Source: Bilabrum cf. latius
Lineage: Eukaryota > Bigyra: Bicosoecida > Bigyra > Bicosoecida
DNA length: 64,000 nucleotides
Assembly: GCA_965178125.1 (NCBI GenBank)
Contig: OZ237758.1
Span: 124,001 to 188,000, forward strand
Direction: 5' to 3'
Below are positions 10,840-21,746 of the stretch, in pieces. Position 1 is the stretch's first letter; every line of letters starts with the position of its first letter. The translations under genes were made by a program, and so were the position numbers. Below the pieces are notes generated by a model, which saw nothing but the letters and a program-made list of their open reading frames with translations, searched no databases and was not told the origin of the DNA.

Positions 10840-11180
10840 ATCGTTTGGTTTTTTTGGGGGGGGGGGGTGGGAGGGCACGCTGGCGATAGTGTTGATCGTC
10901 TCGTGCAAAATCAGACTGTACTGCTCCCACTGATGGCAGAGCCAGCGGGGCACGTCTCTTGCGGGCAGGGCAGCAGCCCGCGATGTGGCTGGTAGAAACC
11001 ATCAAGACAGGCAAAACTTTCAAAAGGCGTGATCCGGAATCCGGATACCTCAGCTACCAAAATCGTGGTCTATGGAATTGCAAAGCAGCAGATACCGCAC
11101 CGCCACGCACGCGCCGCCCATTACGCAAGCGTGCTCGCTCCCCCCTCCGCTGGCCGCTCTCCCCTCTCCAGTGGCAGCGC
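10840..11180. other. Convergent intergenic region with poly-G tract
   Basis: 341 bases between the golgin-like and eIF3b 3' ends. A TTTTTT run followed by 12 consecutive G and GTGGG lies at about 10850-10872. On the minus strand this is a C-run after the eIF3b stop. No gene is recognised. Confidence 0.5.
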
Positions 11181-14100
11181 TCACGACTCGTCCCCAGCCT
11201 GCAGCAGGCTCGCCAGCTCTTCCTCCGAGAGTATCTCTTCCTCCAAGTCCCCGATCACCTCGTGCACCTCCTCCTCTTCGATGTCGAAACCGCTGTACTG
11301 GTACGGCACCTGCTCGTAGGTCTCCAGGCCCTGGTCCAGCACGTGCCCCTGCGCATCCAGCGGGATGACCACGCCCTCGTACCTGTCCCTGGCGCTGCGG
11401 CGGTTGACCAGCACCTCCAGGTTGCGCTTGTTCTCCAAGTCCTGGTCGATCCGCTTGTACGCCTCGTGGTCCGGTCGCAGCTTCCGCAGCAGCTGGGTCC
11501 TGGGCCCGGCCCCCTCCTGCTCCGCACTTGTTCCCTCGGCCATGGCCGCGTCCCTCTCGTCGCTGAGCATCGCGGGCCGCGGCCTCCAGGAGACAGTGTG
11601 CAGCACTGACACCCGCTGGTCCTGCATCTTCTTGCCGAGGATGTCAAACACGGACCACCCGTTGTTGGACTGGTCCGCTGGGATCTGCACCTGCGCGATG
11701 TCCGGGTGCTCGTGCTGCTGCGAGCACAGAACCACCCTGCCGCTGGGGCTCCAGTGCAGGTTGTTGCACGCGCACGACACGTGGCTCATGACCTTGCCGG
11801 TCTCAACATCGTAGAACTCGAGCGAGTTGCTGGGGCCCGCGATCAGCAGCACCCGCCCCGCCGGGCTCCACGCCAGCCGCGAGGCGGCCTTGTCGTGCAG
11901 CTCGCGCAAGACGGGGGTCTTGGCGCCCGCCATGCCGGCTCGCATCACGTCCACCGCGGGAGCACTCGCCGCGCCCCGCTTCCCGCCCCGCTTGCCCTTC
12001 TTGCCCTTGCCCTTGCCGCCCGCCCCCGGGACCGCAGACCCCCCTGCCCCGGCGCCCCGCTGCTGCTGCTCCTTCATCCTGGCTGCGGGATCCGTCGAGT
12101 ACACGCGCACCGTGCACTTGTTGCGGTCGTGGCCATAGGCCACCGCGAAGCAGTCGCCCCTGCCGTGGTCTGGCCGGCCCGTGGCCCGCCTCCTCCTCTT
12201 GCCGGCACCGATGCCCGCGCCACCCACGATCCCGCCGCCCGACCCGGACGAAGGTCCATCGCTTCCGCCCGAGCCCCGCTCCCACGCCACGTGGTCGGGC
12301 CGCGGCTCCCACTGCACCGCATGCACCCTTGTGGGCACCGTCACCGCGTCCACCTGGCAGGGCAGCCTGCCCTCCGCGTTGCGGGCCCCGAACCGGTACA
12401 CGTCGATCTGGGTGTTATCGATGGCGTCGTCGCGGAGGCCGTCCGCCCCGCCGTGCTCCGCCAGCATCTTCTCCGCGTTCTTGGACTTTACGGTGAGCAT
12501 CTCCGCGGCGAGGTAGTGCCCCTCTGGGTGCCAGTGCACCCTCAGCTCCGCCACGTGCATGCGCTTGTTCCCCCGCACCACCCTCAGCTTGGGGTTGGTC
12601 GCCAGGCCGAGGTCCAGCACCTCGAGGTACACGCCCCCGGGGCCACCATCAGCGCGGTACCACGCCAGCAGCGAGTTGTTCCCACCCGGGGGGCAGCAGA
12701 GGCCCGTGATGCCCACGGTCTTGATGGCGTCATCCATCGCCGGAGTCATGTCGCGCGTGGTGCCGTCCCCACGCGTGCGGTACACCATCAGGCCCGCCTG
12801 GGTGGCCCTGTAGAAGAACTTGCTGTCGGCTGTGAAGCCCGCCATGGGCTCGGCGGAGTCGGGGTTACCCTGCGGGAATGACTCGAGCTGCCTGCCGCTG
12901 AGGACGTCCCACACCTGCAGGTCGCACACGTGCTTGTCGTTGCCCTCGAATCCGCTGAACGTCCACATGAGCGTCTCGTCGTTGCTGTACGCGAACTGCC
13001 TCAGCGTGTGCGGCTGCCTCATGCCGAACATCTCCACAAACTGCTGGCTGTGGTCGAATACCCGGTGGGAGCGGAACCCGCCTTCGTTCGTGTGCGTCTG
13101 CTCGATCGTCTCCGCGTTGTGCGCGGCCAGGTACGTCCCCTGGGGCGACCAGCGCACGGCGTAGTCTGCCACCACGTCGCACTGAGGCACCTCCTTGCCC
13201 TCCTCCTGCCCGGCGCCAGTGCCGTCGCCCCCACCAGGCACGTCCTCCACGCGCCCGTGCCCGTCGCACCACATGACCTGCGTCTCGTCCCCGCTCACGC
13301 GCAGGGCGAATTGGTCCCTGGACATCGGATCCAGCATCCACTCGTGCGCTCCGGGGGTGGGCACGCAACGCAGCTGCGCCACCTCGGGGGCCGTGCCGCC
13401 GGCCTCCTGCACGAACTTCTGGGCCTCTGCCACGGAGTGGTAGGGGAACACCTTGACCACGGCCTTGGCGGACTTGTCGCTGATGGGCAGCCCGTCGATC
13501 TCGGTCTCGCCCTTCTTGAGCTCGTAGCTCTCGGGGACCTCCCTCCGCTTGAAGTCGGGGATGAACCGGCCCTTGGCGTCCTTCATGAACTACCCCGTGG
13601 CAGGGTCGCGCTTCTTTACCTTCGCGATCACGTACCTGGTCTTCCGCACCTTCTGGTACAGGTCGTAAGCAGATTTTGGGCTCTCAAAGAGCACCATCGC
13701 GTCACCCGTCGTCTTGCCGTCCTCTCCCACCGCCACTTCCAGACGGAGCACGTTGCCGAATTCGCCAAGCACGCGGAGCAGAGTACGACGCATTGCATCC
13801 GGCTTGCTCACTACAGGGACGTTGCTCAGGAGCATAATTTCGTCCATTGACTGCGAAGTCGGGGGCGACGGCTGATGGTTTAGTGCAGTCTCGAAAGGCG
13901 TCCTAGCGGTGCCATAAGTTGCCACACAGGCCACCCAAAAGGCGTGAATAGATATAATTGCAATAAAAACGACCCGTTGCGCATGCGGAGCTGCTCGATG
14001 CCTGGCCAGGCCAGCTGAGAACTGCCGTTCTAGGCGGGGTTCCTTGCTTGAATCCTAGCGCCGTCTTCAGCCCACAAAGATTACAATCAAAAGCGTAATC

Positions 14101-14309
14101 CGCGTTCTTCTTGGTCTCACCGGCTCAAATTGAAACGCATCCAGGGACTGCTTGCTGCCATCGTCGAACTTTTTCAGCTCTGCGATCTGCTCGAGGAGCT
14201 GGGCTTCTTCCTCCTGCAATGCGGCAAGTTTCGCTGCCAGACCATCGTCCTACGCCGATGAAGCTCCGGCTCCAGAGGCAGCGCCAGATGCTGCTTCGCT
14301 AGAGGCCAT
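11181..14309 (-). CDS. EIF3B: Translation initiation factor eIF3 subunit b
   Basis: Two exons, complement(14121..14309, 11181..13850), 952 residues, with a 270-bp phase-0 intron (GTGAGA donor, TTCGCAG acceptor). Exon 1 encodes an acidic coiled coil (LAALQEEEAQLLEQIAELKK). Exon 2 begins with the RRM (MLLSNVPVVSKPD ... GDAMVLFESPKSAYDLY). A WD40-like beta-propeller follows (YAVRWSPQGTYLAAHN, ALFFLNLHW-type repeats), then VFDILGKKMQDQRVSVLH and SWRPRP, which match eIF3b. The C-terminal helical tail holds LVNRRSARDRYEG. Two TAGs (14250, 13590) are Gln. A Lys/Gly/Ala-rich insert lies near residues 500-560. It ends in TGA. eIF3b scaffolds the eIF3 complex on the 40S subunit. Confidence 0.93.
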
Positions 14310-14521
14310 ACTTTATTCGATATTCAATTCCCAGAACTACCGTACACGTACAACTTTCCGACGCGGCGAGTGATCGAAACTAAATACACCTTATTATTCT
14401 GTAGAAATCTGCATTAGGCCCATCCTATATGACGAGGACGGCCAAACTTGGCGCAGCCTGCTCACACTGCGATATTTTCCCCGGGTTTGCTTATATACAT
14501 CAATTTATCAATTGTGACGCC

Positions 14522-17500
14522 ATGGTAGAGTCTGATCGATGGAAGAAGATGATTTCCGACATACGAGACGCCATCGTTGTTATAAGGTGTGCTCAGTTCG
14601 TTCCGTAGATGCCGAGGAGGCGTCCTACTCCACCGCAACTGGATTTGTTGTTGATGCAGAACGTGGTATTATCTTGACGAATCGCCACGTGGTGCAGCTC
14701 GCCCCGATAGAGGCCGAAGCAGTCTTCCAGAACAAGGAGGAGGTTGAACTGCTGCCGCTGTACAGGGATCCTGTGCATGACTTTGGTTTCTTTTCGTTTG
14801 TTCCGTCTCAAGTCCGCCATCAGCGCCTGAAGCAGATACCGCTGAATCCGTCGGGCGCGCAAGTCGGCGTATCTATTCGTGTCGTCGGGAACGACGACGG
14901 CGAGAAGCTTAGCATCCTACAGGGCACGATTGCTCGAATCGACCGGAATGCCCCTACCTACAATGGGGGCTACTCTGACATGAACACGTTCTATGTTGCG
15001 TGCGCGTCTTCTACGAGCGGGGGCAGCAGCGGCAGCCCCGTGCTGAACATCCACGGGGAGGCGGTGGCGCTCAACGCGGGCGGCTCCTTCCTGGCTGCCT
15101 CTTCGTTCTACCTACCCGTGGGCAGGGTGCGCCGTGCGCTGCGACTGCTGCAGCACGGCTACAGGGTACCCCGGGGCTCGTTCCGCATGCGCCTGGTGCA
15201 CGAGCCCTTCGACGAGGCCAAGAGACTTGGAATGAGCAGCGAGGCGGAGAGGAGCGCCAGGATCCCCAGGGGGGTGCTCGGGGGACGAGGAGAGGGGGGG
15301 TGCTCTGCGGCGGCTGGAGCGGGGGAGGACGGTGGAGACTCGTCCAACAAGGAGACGGGCGTGATCGTGGTCAGGCGCATGGTCCCGGGGGGTCCTATGG
15401 CCGGGCTGGAGGGCGAGACAGATGCAGGCGGGGCAGAGGGAGCAACCGGGCCCGTTGGGGGCGGAGAGGCAGAGGGAGAAAGCAAGGCCAAGAGCAGCAC
15501 CGGGGGTTTGCCAGCGGGTGCCCGCTGCACCCGGTTGCGCGAGGGCGACGTGGTGGTGAAGGTGAACGGACAGACGGTGACCAAGTTCGACCCCTTGGAG
15601 GAGGCAGCGGACAACGCCAGGGCCGTGGGCGAGAGCGTGTCCATCGCGCTGGAGGCGGCAGGGGAGGCCGTGGGGCTGCGGTGGAGGCGATCGAGGCGGG
15701 AGGACGCGCCTGTCGAGGGCAATGCCGCAAGCGCGAGTGCGAGTGGGGGCATGACTCATTGGGAAGGCGTGCTGGACGCAGCAGTCAAAGAGGCGCGGCA
15801 AGCGATAGAGGCAGGAGGCACCGAGGCAGCAGCGGCCGTGTCGGCTGGATCATCCGCTGCAGGCGTCGATCGCATCGAGGAACACTCTGAGGGAGCACTG
15901 CCCGGGGCTGTCCCACACAGCTTGCTGGCTCGGCTGCAGCGAGGCCTTGCCTGGGTCAGCGGGGCAGGTTGCGAGGATGTTCCCATGGAACATACAACCG
16001 AAGCCCTGGTATCGGCTGTGCGTGCAGACTTGTCCGGGCTGGTGTCACCGCCCGTGCACGATGGTGAGGACAAGAGTGAGGATCAGGACGACAGCGGGGC
16101 TGGGCACCCTGCAGCTGCCAGTCTGCCAGCTGGCCCAGCCGGGGCGGCCAGTGGCAGCGGTGCGGCTGAAGCCCCGGAATTATCGCGGCAGTCGTCGAGG
16201 GATGTACCACCTGTGTCGGCGAGCGACATGAAGGTGCGGCTGGGCGGGCCCGTTCCCCCGGTTAGCTGTCTCCCCGCCGTTGCAATTCGCGGTTCTCACC
16301 CTTACGCTGACCCGTGCCCACTGGCCCCCGCCTAGCTCACCGTCTTGGAGACCATCGTGGCGCGCTTGGAGGCGGGGCAGGCGGAGCTGGGATCGGGTGC
16401 AGGGCCAGCAGACCGGGCGCTGTGCCTGGCACAGGCAGTGCAGGGGGGCATGGCGAGCGCTCTAGTGGCCTCGCCCGTGCTTCTCGAGGCGATCGCAGCC
16501 GACACGGTGCGTTGGGAATCGGAGAAGTGCGACATAGAGGGCAACCAGGAGGCAGGCCCGAGCACGGGACCAGCGAGCGGGGCCGGACACGCAGCAGGCG
16601 AGACGTCCAAGCCTGTGCACGCGGAAGAGGCAGGCGAAGAGAGGCCCTGGCACGTGGAGTGGTACGCGGGGGCGAGGGTCAGGGCACAGGGCGCAGCCCT
16701 CCTGGTGCCTGCGCTCGCCGAAGTGTCCGTTGAGCGGGGCGGGGTCAGGCTCGCGTGCGTTGCACCCGTGGACGACGCGCACGCGCTCGTGCCCTCCACT
16801 CTGCTCGAGTACTCCAACGGGGTCGTGCACCCGATGGGCCTATGGAGCGCGGTGGAGTACTCGGTGCCTGTGGGCAGCCCGCTCGTGTCCAGCTCGGGAC
16901 ATAGCCTCTACCAGGCTGGCTTGCAGCCCATTGACGTCATGCTGGCCGTGGACGGGCGGGCGGTCCGCACTGTCCAGGACGCCAGGGATGTGCTGGCCTC
17001 GTGCTTCGACAGACAGAGGGTGGCGTTCGAGTGGACGTGTCCGTGGCAGCCGAACGTCACGCGGACCAAGGTGGGCACGATCGACCACTCGTGGAGCAAG
17101 ATGTGCGAGTGGCGCAGGCAGGACAGCCGCGGGGGCTGGGAGACGATCCCCGTCGACGCCAACATGGAGGTGCAGCCCCAGGAGCCGCACCCGGCCAAGG
17201 TGCCGGAAGAGCCCGGTGCGACCGACACGGTGATGCGGGCCTACCGATCGATCGTCTCGGTGCGTGTCGAAGTGCCCGTCGCGATCGACGGGGTGCTCAG
17301 CACATCGATCGAGGGCTGCGGTTACGTGGTGGACGTGGAACGCGGCCTGATCCTGACGGACCGGAACACCACGATCTGCCCCATCTGTGACGTCAGAGTC
17401 ACCATCTTTGGGTCGGTGGAGGTGCCCGCTCGCCTGCTCTTCCTCCACCCCACGCACGGATACGGCATCATCCAGGCAGACCTCAGGGGGCAGCCGGTCA

Positions 17501-18897
17501 CCGCCATCCGACTGGCGAGCAAGCCGCCCACTCCGGGCAAGGAGTACCTGGCCGTGGGCGTGGCGCACGACTCTGCGGCCGTAACCACCAAAATGACAGT
17601 GATGCGGCGGAAATGCCACTACCCGAGCGATTTCTAGAAGCCCATGCACCGAGTGGTCAACGAGGAGTACATCTCGCTCGACAAGCAGATCAAGTACAAG
17701 GGCGGGCTCATCCTCGACCTCAACGCCAGTACTAACGCAGCTTCTGCTGCATCTGGAGCGGCCGGTGCCGCGGACTAGACGGAATCCACGACTCCCGAGG
17801 CGGTTGGCGTGTTTATGGCTGTGAGGCAGCCGAAGGGGTCCAGCAAGTTCCAGCAGTTCCACGTGCACCTGGTCGCTGAGTCGCTGCGAGATGGAGTGTT
17901 GCCTCTGCAGCGGGGCCTGCCGGCGCAGCCCACTGTGTTTAGTCCCTTCGTTGAGTTTACTCGCATGGCGATCTCCGAGGCTCGCGCTGGCTACAAGCTG
18001 TCACAGGATTGGATCGATCGGCTTGAAGCGGTCCCACACAGCCAGAGGACGGTGCTGCAGGTAATGCGCGTCATGAAGACCGGCCCCGCGTCAGGAGTGC
18101 TTAGACCTACGGATCTTCTGCTGGAGGTGGACGGGCAAGTCTGCAGCCGCGCGAGGCAGGCCACTCGCTGCATCCACAACGCCGCGGTGAGGCGGTCGGG
18201 CCTAGGGGTGCCGTCTCCCTCCGAGATGGACAACGAGCTGTAGGCACTGGGTACTGGAATACGGCAGGCAGGAAGTGGCGAGGCTGACAGCGGTGCGGGC
18301 TCTAGTGGGGAGGCAAGCGATGCGGCAGGTCTGGCGGTGAGGCCTTTGGTAAAAGTGCCTGTGACAGTGCTGCGTCGTGGGCGCGAGATGCACCTGGAGG
18401 TGCCGGTGCGGCCGGTCCTGCCGATCGAGACTAGGGCAGTCTTGCTGTGGCAGGGGCTTCTGCTACAGCAAACGGCCTCTGCTGTGTTGCTGCAGGACGA
18501 GTACATGCCGGACGGTGGAGGGCTCTTCGTGACAAAGCAGCTGTCCGGCTCGGCCGCACAGAAGTACGGTCTGTGCGCGTCTGTGTGGGTGACGGAGGTT
18601 TAGGGGCACCCCACACCAGATTTCAAGTCGTTCTACCGTGCAGTGCACGGGATGCAGCACAGAGCCAGCGTGAGGGTCAAGACCGTGTCGCAGTCTGGCG
18701 AGGTACGCATGCGGACGATGCGTGTGGATAGCAAGAACTTCAAGACTGCGCTTGCCTGGATGCCAGGTCGGGGGCGGCTTGAGGCTGTTCCCATGGGCGA
18801 TGTTGGGGCCACAAGGGACTGGAAATTGGTATCGGAGGCGGACGTGGACAGGATTGGAGACGATATCCTGGACCGGTGCAGCGACATGCAGCTTTGA
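14522..18897 (+). CDS. Deg7/Nma111-type double trypsin-like serine protease (apparent 5' frameshift)
   Basis: The long frame 14539..18897 encodes 1452 residues with five TAG codons read as Gln (16333, 17635, 17776, 18241, 18601). The first protease domain has TNRHVV (His50), YRDPVHDFGFF (Asp81) and GGSSGSPV (Ser164), an intact triad and very close to Nma111/Deg7. A PDZ region follows, then a degenerate second protease domain (LFLHPTHGYGIIQ), further PDZ-like parts and a C-terminal domain. The expected N-terminus (MVESDRWKKMISDIRDAIVV) starts at 14522 in another frame and meets the long frame near 14604, implying one base missing. Family members are ~1000 residues; the excess is low-complexity linker. 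Known homologues are nuclear/nucleolar or chloroplast proteases. Confidence 0.9.
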
Positions 18898-19071
18898 GAG
18901 GTGACCGTCGGGACGGGCCGGCTCAGCCCGGAAAGGCCTGCCACAATCCAGGACTGCCTGGCCCCATTTTTGCGCAAATGGCTGCCCAAGGTCTATCCGG
19001 GGACTTACAAAAATAATTAATACACCACAGCGCTTAATAAGTTCCATTATAGCCTTTAGGTATCCGGTGTA

Positions 19072-21464
19072 TCACGCAAACGGGTCGAAGTCCATGTCGG
19101 TGTCCGGCTTCTTCTTGCCAGCTGAGGACTTGGGTTGACCAGACAGTTGACCAGAGCTGGCGGTGGAAATGGCTGGCGACGACCCGCCCATGCCTCCCAT
19201 ACTGGACGGCATGCCACCCCCCATCATGCCACCCATTCCGCCCTGCATCATCCCACCCATTCCGCCTTGCATAGGCTGACCGTACATCTGCCCTTGCGGC
19301 ACGCCACTGTACTGCATGCCCTATGCGCCGCCAGCGTAGCCACCGGGATGCATCCCCGCCCCACCCCCCATCTAACTGCCGCCCGCCATATCAAAAGGAT
19401 TAGGGGCGCCACCACCCATGCCAGGTCCACCCATGCCAGGTCCTCCCATGCCAGGTCCTCCCATGCCAGGTCCACCCATGCCAGGTCCACCCATGCCAGG
19501 TCCACCCATGCCAGGTCCACCCATGCCAGGTCCACCCATGCCAGGTCCACCCATGCCAGGTCCACCCATGCCAGTTCCTTGCACAGTCCGCATGACTTCC
19601 CTCTTTGGCGCCCCGGCCTCCCCCGCGACCCTGTCCTCCATCTCCTTGGCAGCCTGCATCTGCGCGAGTGTCTGCTTGGGCCGTGACATGCCCGTCCCTG
19701 CACCCGCGCCGCCGCTGCCGCTGGGCTTGCCAGAGAGGTCTCCGGCGAGGTCGCTGATATCGAAGAGAGCCGCGTCCTCGTCCTCTTCTTCTCCAGCCGC
19801 CCCCGCTCCGCCGGCCATCGCATCGATCGCTGCATCATCCGGATCCATGGCTCCACTCGCCCTTGCTCCGCCCCCTCGTGGGGTATTGCCGTGTGCGCCA
19901 GGAGCACCCATGCTGAAGTCGAGCCCCGCGAGTGCAGCATCCACATCGTCTGGCACGCTCGCGCCTGCCCCGCCCGTGCCCTAAGGCGCAGGGGCGAACG
20001 GATCCAGCTCCTCTTCCTCTGCTGGCGGCGAAGGGGCGGGTGCAGGGGGGCCTCCGCCTGCCATGCCCTGCAGCACGCGGCGGCCGATCTCCCCCCGGGA
20101 GGCGGTGGTGGGCGTCAGCGCGCGGGCTCCTGAGGAGGAGTCCCCGAATGGATCGGCGTCCTCTGCGGCGGCTGTGGGCCCGCTGCCCGCCCCCGTGTCC
20201 TCCCCGAACACGTCACCGAACTCATCGTCTTCGCCATCGTCGGCAGCAGCAGCAGCAGCAGGAGAGCTCCCTCCACCGCTGCCCTCCCCGAACACGTCCA
20301 GCCCGTCATCTCCGTCTCCGTCCGGACCACCGTCCCCTCCCCCCGCAAAGGGGTCAAACCCCCCGTCGTCCCCTCCCCCCGTCTCACCGCCGCCACCACC
20401 GTCCCCGAACGGGTCAAACCCCCCGGTGTCCTCTCTCTGCACGGCCTTGGGCCGAAGCTTGCTGCCCCCCTTGGCGCCCTTCTTGCTCTTGCCCTTGCTC
20501 TTCTTGCCCTTCCTCGCCTGTTCGGCTTTCTGCTTCGCTACGAACTCGTCCAGACTCACGCGCTTCACCGCCTCCAGCTCGGGGTCGTACTCGGAGCCCG
20601 AACCGGAGCCGGTGCTGGCGCCGCCCGAGGAAGAGGTTCCGCCGCTGGATCGGGCCGCGTCCCTCTGCTCCTTGGCCCAGCGGCCCAGCTCCAGCACGCT
20701 CGTGCGCGGCAGTGACTCGAACGGATACCGGTCCAGCTCCAGCTCTGCGGTGCGTGGCACGGGAAGAGCATGGCGGACACGCCTAAAATAAAGGATCTAC
20801 AGCAAACACACCGCATATAAAGCGGATACATTGCTTTACAGGCGTGAAAAGTCAGTCCAGGCTGTCCAGGGGCTGCACCAGCGACCGGGTCGTTGCAGGA
20901 TCGATCGTTAGGCCCGTGTCTCACCGTACCCGCTTGCGGCCGTGATTATCACAGTAACTAGATGTCCGTATATGGTGAAAGAATGCTTCCACTCTCCCAG
21001 TGTGCTCTGCTCACGTGAAAACGATGGAGCCATAGTGCTGGGATCAGTAGACATGTCATCAGCGCGAGCGGCACGGGTACCAGCTTCAAACGGCGTACCA
21101 CAAAGCGATAGACCAACGAACGCTTGTCATATAGTACTCCGTGATCAGCACTTAGGGGTGGCAGCAGCTATAGCAACAAGCCTAGGCAACCGTCCACGCT
21201 CACCTCAGACGTCGTGTGCACCTGTCGCTGGTTGCATGCGATTACTTTTTTGCCCGAGAACCTGGAATGGATAAGCACTATATTGTGGTCTTTAGGATTG
21301 CCCTCAAATGCGAAGCGCCATACCACCCGCATCTTGGTGCCCATGCCACCTTTGGATACGTCCTGCTCCAAATACGCAAGACGCAATGGCCGCCCACTGG
21401 TATTTCCCGCCTTTGGCGAGCCTCCGGGCGAACCAAAAGATCGAGTCGAGTTGAACCTTTGCAT
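19072..21464 (-). CDS. FAIM-like domain fused to DPF/NPF-rich endocytic-adaptor-like tail
   Basis: Three exons, complement(21204..21464, 20925..21006, 19072..20744), 671 residues; introns 197 and 180 bp (GTGAGC, GTGAGA). The N-terminal ~150 residues carry two beta-sandwich-like units, VVWRFAFEG...HNIVLIHSRFSGKK and HSFTIYGHLVTVII...YELELDRYPFE. This is the W/H/SGK pattern of Fas-apoptosis-inhibitory-molecule (FAIM) domains. A charged helix (LDEFVAKQKAEQARKGKK) follows. The rest is disordered with repeated FDPF, DPF, DVF and NPF motifs, the short motifs that bind AP-2 appendage and EH domains, about ten GMGGP repeats, and a final DFDPFA. Three TAGs (19981, 19372, 19321) are Gln. It ends in TGA. 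The fusion is inferred from splicing; the FAIM call is by pattern only. Confidence 0.6.
19418..19575 (-). repeat. 15-bp tandem repeat (GMGGP)n
   Basis: About ten near-identical 15-bp units, on the plus strand CCACCCATGCCAGGT-like, encode GMGGP repeats in the tail of the FAIM-like protein. They keep the frame and sit between two TAG codons. Confidence 0.85.
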
Positions 21465-21746
21465 CAGGATTGTGCGTTGGTGTAATTATGGCCCCACAGC
21501 ACGGAGATCCTCGATGATTCATCGCATTTCGCCGCGATTTATTATCATTGGTTGCGTGTACTTGTGACGCACAGAGATTTGTGTCCGTACAGCACAAGGA
21601 GCCCCGACTCGACGGTGATGCGTAGCAATTTATCATTTAGTAGGCTATACTCTCGGGGATAGGGGCTTCGGACGATCGTTGTGCGTGCCTTGAGCTAGTG
21701 CTGCAGCAATGGACAACTGCAACTGGCTTCGAGATTGTCTGGAGGC

